Below are positions 53,291-62,859 of a stretch of 64,000 bases of DNA, piece by piece. The DNA lies in NCBI RefSeq assembly GCF_900103455.1, contig NZ_FNHI01000016.1, positions 124,001 through 188,000 on the forward strand, in the 5' to 3' direction. Position 1 is the stretch's first letter. Each line of letters opens with the position of its first letter. Under the pieces are notes generated by a model. It saw nothing but the letters and a program-made list of their open reading frames with translations, searched no databases and was not told where the DNA came from. This DNA comes from Streptomyces wuyuanensis. GTDB taxonomy: Bacteria > Actinomycetota > Actinomycetes > Streptomycetales > Streptomycetaceae. The translations under genes and the position numbers were made by a program.

Positions 53291-54593
53291 CGGCGGTCTC
53301 CTTCCTCGGCGCGGGGATGTGGCGGCTCGGGTGCACGGGACGGACGAGTTCATTGGCGACGAAGCCGACGGCGAGCAGCCCGATCATGATGACGAACGAC
53401 AGGCCGTACAGGGACGCACCGTGCTTGCCGGCCTCCTCCTGACGGTCGGCGATCCAGTTCACGATCAGCGGCCCGAGGACGCCGGCCGTGGACCAGGCGG
53501 TGAGCAGCCGGCCGTGGATCGCACCGACCTGGTGGGTCCCGAACAGGTCCTTCAGATACGCGGGAACCGTCGCGAAGCCGCCGCCGTAGAAGGAGAGGAT
53601 CACCAGTGCGCACAGGATGAACAGGGGCTTCGACGAGTCCCCGAACAGGGCGATGAGCGCGTACATCAGAGCGCCGGCGCCCAGGTACACGCGGTACATG
53701 TTCTTGCGGCCGATGAGGTCGGACGCCGACGACCAGCCGATCCGGCCCGCCATGTTGGCCGCCGACAGCAGGGCGACGAAACCCGCTGCCGCCGACACCG
53801 ACACCGGTGTGGAGCTGTCCGCGAAGAAGTCCGTGATCATCGGGGCGGCCTTCTCCAGGATGCCGATCCCGGCGGTCACGTTCATGCAGAGCACCACCCA
53901 CAGACACCAGAACTGCGGGGTGCGCACCGCGTCGCGCGCGGAGACCTGGACGCCGTCCACGGCGCTCGGTCCGCCCTCCACGGGTTTCTCGCCGCGCGGT
54001 ACCCGCACCAGCAGCACACCGAGCGCCATGAACACCGCATAGGTCACACCGTGTACGAGGAAGGCGAGCGCGATGCCGGAGCTGTCGGACCCGAACGACT
54101 CCAGCATCTGCGCCGACAGCGGCGAGGCGATCAACGCGCCGCCGCCGAAACCCATGATGGCTATGCCGGTCGCCATGCCGGGCCGGTCGGGGAACCACTT
54201 GATCAGCGTCGAGACCGGCGAGATGTACCCGATGCCGAGGCCGACCCCGCCGACGAAGCCGTAGCCGAGGACGATCAGCCAGTACTGCTGCGTGGCGGCG
54301 CCCAGCGCGGAGATCAGGAAACCGGAGGAGAAGCAGACCAGCGCCACGGTCATCGCCCAGCGCGGACCGTTGCGCTCCACGAGGGTGCCGCCGAACGCGG
54401 CCGACAGGCCGAGCATGACGATGGCGACCTGGAAGGGCAGCGCGCTCTGTGTGCCGCTGAGGTCGAGCGCCGATTCGAGCGGCGGTTTGAACACGCTCCA
54501 GGCGTAGGCCTGGCCGATGGAGAGGTGGACCGAGAGTGCGGCGGGCGGGACCAGCCAGCGGCTCCATCCCGGGGAAGCGACAGGAGGACTCAT
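53259..54593 (-). CDS. OFA-type MFS transporter (oxalate/formate antiporter family)
   Basis: A 444-residue 12-helix transporter. WLVPPAALSVHLSIGQAYAWSVFKPPLE is the OFA N-terminal hallmark; GIGYISPVSTLIKWFPDRPGMATGIAIMGFGGGA and the cytoplasmic loop DLIGRKNMYRV follow. The family exchanges small carboxylates; with a small subunit in actinobacteria the substrate is uncertain. ATG at 54593 starts at the hallmark; no strong ribosome site is seen. Confidence 0.85.
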   Translation of the reverse strand: MSPPVASPGWSRWLVPPAALSVHLSIGQAYAWSVFKPPLESALDLSGTQSALPFQVAIVMLGLSAAFGGTLVERNGPRWAMTVALVCFSSGFLISALGAATQQYWLIVLGYGFVGGVGLGIGYISPVSTLIKWFPDRPGMATGIAIMGFGGGALIASPLSAQMLESFGSDSSGIALAFLVHGVTYAVFMALGVLLVRVPRGEKPVEGGPSAVDGVQVSARDAVRTPQFWCLWVVLCMNVTAGIGILEKAAPMITDFFADSSTPVSVSAAAGFVALLSAANMAGRIGWSSASDLIGRKNMYRVYLGAGALMYALIALFGDSSKPLFILCALVILSFYGGGFATVPAYLKDLFGTHQVGAIHGRLLTAWSTAGVLGPLIVNWIADRQEEAGKHGASLYGLSFVIMIGLLAVGFVANELVRPVHPSRHIPAPRKETADAERQHSKPA

Positions 54594-54979
54594 GATCCCG
54601 GACGGTAGGAAGGACACCCGGAGTTGAGAAGGCGTCGCGTCGACCGTATGCGGTGAGCGGTATCCCGGGCGCGACGAACGGTCGGGCGGGCGGCCTTCGG
54701 ACGGGACCCGGGGACGGGAGCCGGACCGCGGCACCGGACGCGACGCCGGACGAGGGTGGGCGCGGCCACCGGACGCGACGCCGGACCGCGGCAGCCCGTG
54801 GTCCGGTGCCCGCCGCCGGGAAATTCCTTTGACCGGGCCGGACGCGACGGATACGTTGCGCCGCGTGAACTCGTACTGCTTCTCAGCGAACCGCAGCCGC
54901 CGCGCCTGAGCGCGGCGAAGGCCCTTCACTCTCGCCGCGCCCGTCAGTCCATTCCTTCCCACGGGCACGGAGATTCCCC
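54594..54979. other. divergent upstream region with a short direct repeat
   Basis: About 385 bp with no gene. CACCGGACGCGACGCCGGAC occurs twice (54732-54751 and 54767-54786). Toward 54860 the sequence is more AT-rich and may hold the promoter of the nucleotidyltransferase gene. Confidence 0.45.
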
Positions 54980-55753
54980 ATGTTCACCCGCTTCGCGGAG
55001 CTCGACACGCTCCTGACCGGCTTCACCCGCGCGGTCCGCGACATCCTCGGCGACACCTTCGTCGGCGCCTACGTCCAGGGCTCCTTCGCGCTGGGCGCCG
55101 GCGATGTGCACAGCGACTGCGACTTCATCGTCGCCACCACCGAACTTCCCCAGGGAGAGGCGGAGTCGCAACTCCGCCGTCTCCACGACGAGATCCCGAC
55201 ACGACCCGGCTTCTGGACACAGCACGTGGAGGGCTCCTACGCGGACACCGCGTCCCTGCGGGGCATCGACGGGCTCGGTGTGCCGTGGCTGTTCTGCGAC
55301 CACGGTCACCGTCAGCTGATCTGGGACACCCACTGCAACAGTCTTCACACACGCTGGATCCTCAGGAACCACGGCATCACGCTCGCCGGACCGCCGATCG
55401 CTGATCTCGTGGACGAGGTACCGCCGGACGCACTGCGCGAGGCGATGCGTGCGGAGCTGCCCGAGGTGCTTCGGTCCATCGGGCCCTGGGCGTCCTTCGA
55501 TCTCGCCTGGACCCAGCGCTACACCGTCACGACCTACTGCCGGGTGCTGTACTCCCTGGCCACGGGGAAGGTGGCGTCCAAGCGCGGCGCCCTCGAGTGG
55601 GCGTACCGGAACCTCGAACCGACGTGGCGTCCGCTGCTCACCCAGGTGATGGACGACCGCGGCCGGGGCTGGGACCCCGACGACCCGCCCCGGCCGGGCA
55701 GCCTCGACGCGACGTACGCCTTCGCCGTGTACGCGGAGTCGTTCGCCGACTGA
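54980..55753 (+). CDS. nucleotidyltransferase, AadA-like with DUF4111-type C-terminus
   Basis: A 257-residue protein. N-terminal nucleotidyltransferase fold: VGAYVQGSFALGAGDVHSDC carries the GS motif and the catalytic Asp pair (SDCDF). The C-terminal helical part (TQRYTVTTYCRVLYSLATGK, SKRGALEWAYRNL) resembles aminoglycoside adenylyltransferases. Such chromosomal genes may modify antibiotics or other substrates; no activity can be claimed. It stands alone. Confidence 0.78.
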   Translation: MFTRFAELDTLLTGFTRAVRDILGDTFVGAYVQGSFALGAGDVHSDCDFIVATTELPQGEAESQLRRLHDEIPTRPGFWTQHVEGSYADTASLRGIDGLGVPWLFCDHGHRQLIWDTHCNSLHTRWILRNHGITLAGPPIADLVDEVPPDALREAMRAELPEVLRSIGPWASFDLAWTQRYTVTTYCRVLYSLATGKVASKRGALEWAYRNLEPTWRPLLTQVMDDRGRGWDPDDPPRPGSLDATYAFAVYAESFAD

Positions 55754-55956
55754 CCCTCGTGTCCGGTGGGTCCGGTGTCTGCCCACTGCGCCCACGGGAA
55801 GACACCGGGCCACCGGGCTTCCCGTCGATCGAGGGGTCGGCAACCCGCCCGTTGCCGTTGGGCGTTCGGCGTGCCCCACCGGGCGTGCCGACGCGCTCAC
55901 GGTTCCGGTGGGCGGAGCCGACCCGGCTCACGTCTCAGAACGCGGCATCCACCCGC

Positions 55957-56466
55957 TCACGGTTCCGTCCAGCCCCGCAGGAGTGCCTCACGCACGGGCG
56001 GTTTCGGTGTGCCGAGGCCACCGTTGCTCCGGCCCCAGGACTCGACGGCGCCAAGGTCTGCGGTGCCCGCCACGAGGCGGGCCAGCAGGGACTGGGAGAG
56101 TGCGATCTCCTCGGAGCCGTAGCCACCGGCCGCCGCACAGTGCACCGGCACCTCCTCCGTGCCGTCCGCCGTCGCCAGGCACAGCGTCATCTCCGGCGGC
56201 TCGCTGCCGAGGCCGACCCCCGCCGTGAGCAGTGCCTCGATCGCCCTCCCCAACGCCGCACCCACGCCCCTGCCGGCCGTTCCGCGCACCGGTACCGCTT
56301 CGACGGTCGCCGAACGCAGCTCCGTCCAGCGCCACGCATGCGCGCCGTCCTCGTCGATCGCCTGCACGCCCTCGGCATCCAGACGGACACAACGCCCGTC
56401 GACGGCCGGTGGGGAGCCCACGTACACCGAGTCCTCGGTGATCCAGAACAGTCCTACCATCGCCAC
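55957..56466 (-). CDS. conserved hypothetical protein
   Basis: A 169-residue soluble protein. The N-terminal half looks like a small beta-domain (DSVYVGSPPAVDGRCVRLDA, AHAWRWTELRSATVEAVPV), the middle is Gly/Ala-rich, and the end has Ser/Leu helices (EEIALSQSLLARLVAGTADLG). No named family recognised. GTG at 56466 has GGGAG upstream; ATG at 56460 is also possible. Confidence 0.6.
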   Translation of the reverse strand: MAMVGLFWITEDSVYVGSPPAVDGRCVRLDAEGVQAIDEDGAHAWRWTELRSATVEAVPVRGTAGRGVGAALGRAIEALLTAGVGLGSEPPEMTLCLATADGTEEVPVHCAAAGGYGSEEIALSQSLLARLVAGTADLGAVESWGRSNGGLGTPKPPVREALLRGWTEP

Positions 56467-56478
56467 GGTTCACTCCCG

Positions 56479-56617
56479 CCAGGCGTGTGAGGCACGAGGC
56501 GGCGCCCAGGCCTGTGACGCACGAGGTGACGCCCAGGCGTGTACGGCACGATGTCGTGCCCAGGCGCGCGTGTATGGCACGAGGCGGCGCCCGGCCTGCG
56601 AGGCACGAGGTGTTCGG
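56479..56617. repeat. 27-bp degenerate tandem repeat, five copies
   Basis: Five units of about 27 bp, consensus CCAGGCSTGTGASGCACGAG: 56479-56505, 56506-56532, 56533-56559, 56560-56590 (31 bp) and 56591-56617. They lie between two minus-strand genes. Confidence 0.8.
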
Positions 56618-56791
56618 CCGCCTGCCGATGCCGGTGCGGTCACGAGGTCCTCATCGCGATGCCTGCCACCTCCTCGTCCATCGTCCGGCCCGGAGGAGGC
56701 CACCGGCAAGTCGGCGCTGACCACGACGGCCGCCCGCCGCGGATGCGGTGGCACCGCCGCGTACGGGGCCTTCGAGGGGGTGCCGCGGTCG
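56618..56791. other. gap between repeat and amidohydrolase
   Basis: The frame open through this gap and the repeat on the minus strand (56470-56805) encodes a low-complexity repeat of Ala/Ser/Arg/Trp and is probably not a gene. Confidence 0.4.
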
Positions 56792-58459
56792 TCAGTCCGC
56801 GGCATGCACCGGGACGCCGCCCACGTACGTGCGCACGCAGCGGACGGCGTGCAGCCGGCCCGGATCCACGGAGAACGGGTCCCGGTCCAGGACCGCGATG
56901 TCCGCGAGGCGCCCGGGGGCGAGGACGCCGGCCTCGTCCTGGTGGTTCACCCAGGCCGAACCCGCCGTGTAGGCGGTCAGCGCGTCGGTGAGGGTCAGGC
57001 GCTGGTGCGGCAGGAAGGGCGGGCGCGGCTCGGGCTCCCCCAGTTCCTCGGGCCAGACCTGGCGGTTCACGGCGACATGGATGCCGTGCATCGGGTCGGG
57101 GCTGGAGACGAACCAGTCGCTGCCGGCCGCGAGCGTCACCCCGGCCGCGTGGAGCGCGCCGAAGGGGTACTGGAGGGCGCCGCGCGCCGCGCCGAGGAAG
57201 GGCAGTGTGAGGTCGTCCATGGCGGGTTCGTGGGCGGCCCACAGCGGTTGGATGTTCGCCGTCGCGCGCAGTGTGCGAAAGCGCGCGATGTCGTCGGGGT
57301 GGACGACCTGGAGATGGGCCAGGTGGTGGCGGTTGCCGGTGTGCCCGTTGGCGGCGACGGCGGCCTCCAGGGAGTCCAGTGCCTCGCGGACGGCGCGGTC
57401 CCCGAGAGCGTGGAAGTGGATCTGGAAGCCTTCGGCGTCCAGGCGGACCGCTGCCACGCGGAGCATGGCCGGGTCGACCATCGAGAGGCCGCGGTTGTCG
57501 CCGGGACAGCCGCAGGAGTCGAGGTAGGGCTCCAGCATGGCGGCGGAGAAGTTCTCCACCACCCCGTCCTGCATGATCTTCACGCTGCCCGCGGTGAACC
57601 GGCTGCCGCCGCCCGCGGCTGCCCTCGCCCGCCGTGCGAGCAGCGATTCGATCTGCTCCGGTCCGGCCTCCCGGTCCCACCAGAGAGCACCGCGGACGCG
57701 TGCGGTGAGCGATCCTTCGGCGTCGGCGGCCACGTAGGTGTCGAGCGGGTCCGGGTAGCCGCCGTAGGCACCGACCAGGGCGTCCTGCCAGCCGGTGATG
57801 CCGAGGGAGTGGAGGTGGGCCTGGGCGGCGAGGAGTCCGGCGCGGGCCCGGGCGGCGGTGACGGGTGGGGTGCGGTCGCCGACCAGGCCCATGGCACCCT
57901 CGTGCAGCACGCCGGTCGGCTCGCCGTCCGGGCCGCGCTCGATGCGGCCGTCGGCCGGGTCCGGGGTCTCGCGGTCGATGCCGGCCAGGGTGAGGGCGCG
58001 GGCGTTGGCCCACGCGGAGTGCCCGTCCCGGACCGGGAAGTACGCGGGCCGGTCGGGGACCACGTCGTCCAGCAGTCCGCGCGGTGGCAGTCCGCCCGGG
58101 AACGCGTCGAACGACCAGCCGCTGCCGACGATCCACTCCTCTTCCGGATGCGCGTCCGCGTATCCGCGGATGATCCTGCGGTAGGCGTTCGCGTCCCGCG
58201 CTCCCGACAGGTCGCAGCCGAGCATCCCGATGCCGGCGATCACCGGGTGCACATGCGCGTCGGTGAACCCGGGGAGCGCGAACCTCCCGTCCAGGTCGAC
58301 GACTTCGGTACCGGCTCCGACGAGCTCCCGCACCTGGCGGTCGCTGCCGACCGCCGTGATCCGGTCGCCGGTGACCGCGAGCGCCGAGGCGCGGGTGGGG
58401 GCGGGCCCGGCGGTCCAGACGGTGCCGTTGAGGAGGACGAGATCGGGGGTGGCGCTCAT
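56792..58459 (-). CDS. amidohydrolase family 3 (YtcJ-like) metal-dependent hydrolase
   Basis: A 555-residue enzyme of the amidohydrolase superfamily. LPGFTDAHVHPVIAGIG supplies the metal-binding HxH; the Lys in GSVKIMQDG, the His in FQIHFHALGDRAVREA and in NRHHLAHLQVVHP, and the Asp in AAGSDWFVSSPDP complete the site. Members cleave cyclic amides or N-acyl and exocyclic amine substrates. It overlaps the permease gene by ATGA (58456-58459), so the permease probably imports its substrate. Confidence 0.88.
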   Translation of the reverse strand: MSATPDLVLLNGTVWTAGPAPTRASALAVTGDRITAVGSDRQVRELVGAGTEVVDLDGRFALPGFTDAHVHPVIAGIGMLGCDLSGARDANAYRRIIRGYADAHPEEEWIVGSGWSFDAFPGGLPPRGLLDDVVPDRPAYFPVRDGHSAWANARALTLAGIDRETPDPADGRIERGPDGEPTGVLHEGAMGLVGDRTPPVTAARARAGLLAAQAHLHSLGITGWQDALVGAYGGYPDPLDTYVAADAEGSLTARVRGALWWDREAGPEQIESLLARRARAAAGGGSRFTAGSVKIMQDGVVENFSAAMLEPYLDSCGCPGDNRGLSMVDPAMLRVAAVRLDAEGFQIHFHALGDRAVREALDSLEAAVAANGHTGNRHHLAHLQVVHPDDIARFRTLRATANIQPLWAAHEPAMDDLTLPFLGAARGALQYPFGALHAAGVTLAAGSDWFVSSPDPMHGIHVAVNRQVWPEELGEPEPRPPFLPHQRLTLTDALTAYTAGSAWVNHQDEAGVLAPGRLADIAVLDRDPFSVDPGRLHAVRCVRTYVGGVPVHAAD

Positions 58460-60024
58460 GCGGAGACTCCAGGGGACTTCGACGTGGACTCGGAGTTGGC
58501 CGTGGACGCGGGGTCGGAGGCGGGTCCGGCGAGGGAGGAGGTGCCGGACGGGGAAGAGGGGCTGGACGGAGAGGACGGCGCGGGGGCGAGCGGGAGCGCC
58601 GGCCGGGTGAAGTAGGCGGCCTTGCGGCGGTAGCGGGTCCAGAGGGCGGCGGGTACGCCCAGGAGGACGGCGCCGAGCGGGAGGGCCGTGAGGAAGCGCC
58701 CGTTCTCCGGGTCGAAGGCCATGTGGTCGACGGACGTCCACTGCTGGTGGGCGACCAGGCCGCCGAGGAGGAGCAGTGCCGTTCCGCCGAGCGCGGGCAG
58801 CACGCCGACGGCGAGTATGTCGCGCAGGCGCCCGCCGCGCAGTTCGTGCCGGAAGGTGACCACGCACGCCCAGCCCCCGACGCCGTACATCAACGACACG
58901 AGTATGCCGACCGAGTTGACGACCGCGAGGACGACCTCGGAGAGTTCGCCCACGGCGAGACCGGCCACGGAGAGCGCGACGGCGATCCCGGCGGTGCGCA
59001 GGGTGGAGGTGACCGGGGTGCGGCGGGTGGGGTGCAGCCGGGCCCAGCCGGGTCCCAGGACCCCGTCACGGCCCATCGCCAGGGTGAGCCGGGATCCGGC
59101 GATCACCGAGGACTGCATGCAGGCGACGGTGGCCGCGAGCATCGCGGCGATGGCGGCGGTCGCGCCGCCGGTTCCGTAGAAGGCGCGGGAGAGTTCGGTG
59201 ATTCCGGCGAGGGGGTCCGCGAGCTGCCCCGGGGTGAGCGCGTGCAGGAAGCCGGTCGCGCCGATCAGGAACAGCACCAGTGTGACCACGATGGCGATCA
59301 GGCCGGCCCGGCCGGAGGACCGCGCCTCGGCGTTCTCCTCGACGACGCTGAAGGCGCTCTCCCAGCCCCAGAACATGTATGCGGCGAGGACGGTCGCGCC
59401 GAGCAGGGTGAGCGTGTCGGGAAATGCGAACGGCGAGAACCAGGACGTCTGTACCGGCGCGGCGTCCCCGCGGGCGAAGGCGGTGACGACGACGGTCAGG
59501 ACGACCACGGCGGACAGGCCGAGGAGCACCGACTGCACGGCGGTCGCGCCCTTCACACCGCGGACCGCGCCGATCACGACGAGGCCGGTCCACAGCAGGC
59601 CGGTGAGGGTGACCGCGAGGGTCGACTCCGTACTGAACAGCCCCGTCTCATGGGCAAGTTGGAGGGTGAACTGCCCGGTCAGCTGGCCGGCGTAGGAGAG
59701 GAACATGATGTTGGTGGCGACCGCGGTCCATCCGGTGAGATAGCCGGTCCAGGGGCCGAGGGCGCGGCGGACCCAGATGTACGCGGTGCCGCAGTTGGGG
59801 TCGCGTGCGGCGAGCCGGGCGTAACCGCCGGAGACGGCGAGGATCGGAAGCGCGGCCAGCAGGAACGCGGCGGGCAGCGAGGTCCCGGCGACGGCGGCGA
59901 GGAAGCCGAGTCCGATGCCGATGGACACGGTGGGGCTGATGTTGGCGAGAGCGATGATCACGCCGTGGCGGGTGCGGAGGGTCTTGCGGAACTCGTCGTG
60001 ACGGGGGTTCTGGCCGTCGTCCAT
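58456..60024 (-). CDS. APC family amino acid/amine permease
   Basis: A 522-residue permease with about 12 helices. ISPTVSIGIGLGFLAAVAGTSLP and RDPNCGTAYIWVRRALGPWTGYLTGW are typical of APC transporters, as is FWGWESAFSVVEENAEAR. A Ser/Pro-rich tail ends the protein. ATG at 60024. It lies first in a two-gene operon with the amidohydrolase and divergent from a TetR regulator. Confidence 0.88.
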   Translation of the reverse strand: MDDGQNPRHDEFRKTLRTRHGVIIALANISPTVSIGIGLGFLAAVAGTSLPAAFLLAALPILAVSGGYARLAARDPNCGTAYIWVRRALGPWTGYLTGWTAVATNIMFLSYAGQLTGQFTLQLAHETGLFSTESTLAVTLTGLLWTGLVVIGAVRGVKGATAVQSVLLGLSAVVVLTVVVTAFARGDAAPVQTSWFSPFAFPDTLTLLGATVLAAYMFWGWESAFSVVEENAEARSSGRAGLIAIVVTLVLFLIGATGFLHALTPGQLADPLAGITELSRAFYGTGGATAAIAAMLAATVACMQSSVIAGSRLTLAMGRDGVLGPGWARLHPTRRTPVTSTLRTAGIAVALSVAGLAVGELSEVVLAVVNSVGILVSLMYGVGGWACVVTFRHELRGGRLRDILAVGVLPALGGTALLLLGGLVAHQQWTSVDHMAFDPENGRFLTALPLGAVLLGVPAALWTRYRRKAAYFTRPALPLAPAPSSPSSPSSPSGTSSLAGPASDPASTANSESTSKSPGVSA

Positions 60025-60159
60025 GCGCGGGCCTCCTCGATCCGGGGTGAGGGAAGGAAAGCGCCCGCCGACCGAATAAGTCAACAGTGTGGGAAAAATA
60101 CGCTCCGCCGGGCGCCGCGGGCTTGCCCGGGAGTGCCGCCGGCTGATCTGATCGAACGC
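60025..60159. promoter_or_regulatory. divergent control region of TetR and permease operon
   Basis: A 135-bp region with an AT-rich centre (60075-60101). TTGACT on the minus strand (60079-60084) is a good -35 for the permease operon. No perfect palindrome for TetR was found. Confidence 0.4.
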
Positions 60160-60870
60160 ATGGCATCGGACGGCACGGCGGTAAGGGGCAGGGGGCGGCC
60201 GCCCAAGGTGGTCCTGGACGCACGGATCATCGTCGACGCGGCACTGGCGCTCTGCGACGAACAGGGCGCGGAGGCGCTGACCGTACGGAAGCTGGCGGCG
60301 CGGCTCGGCGTCGACCCGTCGTCGCTGTACCGGCATGTCGCGGACAAGGACGAGCTGCACCTGCTGCTCGCGGACCGGCTCTTCGAGGAGATCCTGGAGA
60401 CCTTCGCGCCGACCCCGGGTGACTGGCGCAGCACCCTGCGCGACCTCGCGGTCGGCAGCCGCGAGACGGCCCTGCGGCATCCGGCGGCCGCGGTCGTCGC
60501 GACGTACCGGACGACGCGGCGGCCCGCGGAGATGCGGATCGTCGAGCACATCCTGACCGCGTTCGCCGAGGCCGGCTGCGACCCCGGGCAGTCCGCCCTG
60601 CTGCATCGCGTGTACGGCGACTTCACCCTGGCCTGGTCCGGCATGGACGCCGCGTTCGCCACTCTCGATCCGGCCGCACAGGCCGGCGACGAGGCGGCCT
60701 GGACCCGCGAGTACGTGGCGGCCGATCCGTCCCGCTTCCCGTCGATCGCGCGCAGCTCCGCGCATATGGCGGCCATGACGGGCGAGCGGGTGTTCCGGGC
60801 GGCGCTGGAGGTGCTCCTGGACGGGCTGGAGGCACGGATCGGCCGGGGCGGTTCACCGCACGCCGGTTGA
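60160..60870 (+). CDS. TetR family regulator
   Basis: A 236-residue regulator: ARIIVDAALALCDEQGAEAL, then LTVRKLAARLGVDPSSLYRH as helix-turn-helix, with a TetR_C ligand-binding domain after it. ATG at 60160 places the conserved GRGRPPK stretch near the N-terminus. It probably represses the divergent permease/amidohydrolase operon in answer to its substrate. Confidence 0.9.
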   Translation: MASDGTAVRGRGRPPKVVLDARIIVDAALALCDEQGAEALTVRKLAARLGVDPSSLYRHVADKDELHLLLADRLFEEILETFAPTPGDWRSTLRDLAVGSRETALRHPAAAVVATYRTTRRPAEMRIVEHILTAFAEAGCDPGQSALLHRVYGDFTLAWSGMDAAFATLDPAAQAGDEAAWTREYVAADPSRFPSIARSSAHMAAMTGERVFRAALEVLLDGLEARIGRGGSPHAG

Positions 60871-60956
60871 TCGGCACCCGAGGCCGACCCCACCGGAGGG
60901 CGGGCGCACGGGCGTCAGGCGCCAGGCCGAAGGGCGTCGGGTGCGCGGGCGTCGGG

Positions 60957-61586
60957 CTACCGGCGGAGGTCCCGGGCGGTCGAGCCGACGGTCGCGTCGT
61001 CGTCGGCGGACGCCCGCTGCCGTGGCACCGGCGCCTCGACGGGCCGGGCGTGCCAGAGACCGTCGCGCATCGTCAGGGTGACCGCGGACAGGGGCGGCAC
61101 CTTCAGGTGCCAGAAGGCGCGGGCGGGTGCGGCTCGGACGTGGACGAGCGCGGCCCGGACGACGGACGCTTCGGTGATCGCCAGCACGTGCCCCGCATCG
61201 CCCGGCAGGGAGCCGAGCCAGGACGCCGTCCGCAGGCAGAGCCAGCCGACGGACTCGCCCCCGTGCGGTGCGGCGTCGGGGTCCGTCAGCCAGGCGGAGA
61301 GGCCGTGGGGGTCCGCGGCCGCGATGTCCGCGCGTGTGCGGCCGTTCCATCTGCCGTGGTCGATGTCCCGCAGGGCAGCCTCGGGCACGGCCGCCACGCC
61401 GAGGACCCCGGCGGTCTGCTCACAGCGGACCGACGGCGCCCGGAGGGCCAGGGAGTACGGCGGAAGCGCCGCTTTCGCGTTCGCTGCCTCGCGCCGGGCG
61501 CGCCCGTCCAGGGGGCCGTCCCCGAGGGCCGGTCCGGGAATGCCCTCCGCGGGACCGGCGCACAGGAACGTCACTCGCAGAGTCAT
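60957..61586 (-). CDS. histidine-phosphatase-fold protein lacking catalytic histidines
   Basis: A 209-residue protein of the histidine phosphatase fold. The overall order is intact: YSLALRAPSVRCEQTAGVLG, RDIDHGRWNGRTRADIA and PHGGESVGWLCLRTASWL. But the N-terminal RHG is replaced by FLCAGPAEG, and the second catalytic His region (usually SHG) reads LAITEASVVRA. It should therefore be inactive as a phosphatase and may bind a ligand or partner. I recall similar Streptomyces proteins near cobalt or cobalamin genes, but none is seen here. Confidence 0.7.
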   Translation of the reverse strand: MTLRVTFLCAGPAEGIPGPALGDGPLDGRARREAANAKAALPPYSLALRAPSVRCEQTAGVLGVAAVPEAALRDIDHGRWNGRTRADIAAADPHGLSAWLTDPDAAPHGGESVGWLCLRTASWLGSLPGDAGHVLAITEASVVRAALVHVRAAPARAFWHLKVPPLSAVTLTMRDGLWHARPVEAPVPRQRASADDDATVGSTARDLRR

Positions 61587-61632
61587 GACTCCGGCCTCCT
61601 CATCCGGTCGGCGCCGCGCACCGCCGGACCGG

Positions 61633-62859
61633 TCATTCGATCAGGCGGGCGGGCTTGGTGGCGCTGTACAGCAGGTACTCCAGCGGGCCCCGCCGGAAGA
61701 ACCGGGTCCACAGAAGGGCGAGCGCCATGGCCGCGACCGCGAACCCGAGGAGGACCGGCAGGGCGGCCCATTCCTCACCGTCGACCGTACCCAGCAGACG
61801 GATCGCGAAAATATGGGCGACGTACGCCGTCAGGGAGATCGAGCCGACCGCGGCGAGTGGGGCGAGCAGCCGGACGCGGGGGCCCGCGAACCGCACGACC
61901 GCGAAGCAGGCGGCCAGGACGGCCAGCGCGACTCCCGTATTGCCGGCGATCGACCAGGTGGTCTGGCTGTGCGGCGAGGCCACCAGCAGCCAGGCCGGGT
62001 GCCCGGAGGCGAACTCCTCGCCGACGGCGTCGGACCACCACGCCGAGGCCGCGGGGCCTCCGTCCGTGGCCACGCTCACCCCCGCCCGGGCGCCCGGGAC
62101 CAGGTGCAGGGCCAGCCAGGATCCCCCGTAACCGATCACCGCCAGTACCGCGCCGGTGAAGGCCAGCTTGGCGAGCACATCACGGCGCGAGAGGTCGAGC
62201 TTGGCCACGGCCATACCGGCCACGATGAAGGAGAACCACGTCAGCGCCGGGTACTCGCCGGTCACGAACAGTTCGAGCACGCCGTCCGAGCCGGTGAGCC
62301 GTGCGAGCGGATCGAGGCCGACGACGGCGTCCGCGAGGCTCCCGCCGTCGAGCGCGGCTCTCAGCAGATACAGCACCTGGGGCATGACCAGGGCGGTCGA
62401 GGCCGCGATGAGGGCGAGCGTCGCGGCGCTCATCCGGTACAGCGGCAGGGCGAGCACGAAGAGGAGACCGTAGAAGGACAGGATGACGTCGACGTCGGTG
62501 TCCAGCAGGACCAGTGCGTACCCCAGGGCCATCAGCACGGCGGCACGGATCAGGACGCGGCCGACCGCCTGGCGGCCGCTGCGTCCCGTGCGCGGCTCGG
62601 GGCGGCCCGTCAGGAGCACCAGGGTGAAGCCGGCCAGCAGCGCGAACAGGGCGGACGAACGGCCCCGCGCCACCTCCATGACCCAGCCCAGGGGACCGCC
62701 CACCGATGGATCGGGGCCGACGTGCGCGGCGAACATGCCCAGTATCGCCAGGCCGCGGGCGAGATCCAGGCCGATCATCCGGCCCGTCGACGGCGCGCGG
62801 AAAGGCGAGTCGTCCGAGGTCGTCGCGGACGGCACGGCCGGAGCGGATACGTGTCCCAT
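61633..62859 (-). CDS. DUF418-type / heparan-glucosaminide acetyltransferase-like membrane protein
   Basis: A 408-residue protein with about ten helices. GLDLARGLAILGMFAAHV is the DUF1624-like N-terminal motif, and FRRGPLEYLLYS at the C-terminus is the hallmark of DUF418. Family members are membrane acyltransferase-like proteins of uncertain function. ATG at 62859. It is probably a single gene. Confidence 0.78.
   Translation of the reverse strand: MGHVSAPAVPSATTSDDSPFRAPSTGRMIGLDLARGLAILGMFAAHVGPDPSVGGPLGWVMEVARGRSSALFALLAGFTLVLLTGRPEPRTGRSGRQAVGRVLIRAAVLMALGYALVLLDTDVDVILSFYGLLFVLALPLYRMSAATLALIAASTALVMPQVLYLLRAALDGGSLADAVVGLDPLARLTGSDGVLELFVTGEYPALTWFSFIVAGMAVAKLDLSRRDVLAKLAFTGAVLAVIGYGGSWLALHLVPGARAGVSVATDGGPAASAWWSDAVGEEFASGHPAWLLVASPHSQTTWSIAGNTGVALAVLAACFAVVRFAGPRVRLLAPLAAVGSISLTAYVAHIFAIRLLGTVDGEEWAALPVLLGFAVAAMALALLWTRFFRRGPLEYLLYSATKPARLIE

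Noticed and set aside
56470..56805. Minus-strand frame encoding Trp/Ala/Ser repeats
   Set aside because: It is only the translation of the 27-bp tandem repeat; no ribosome site or domain.
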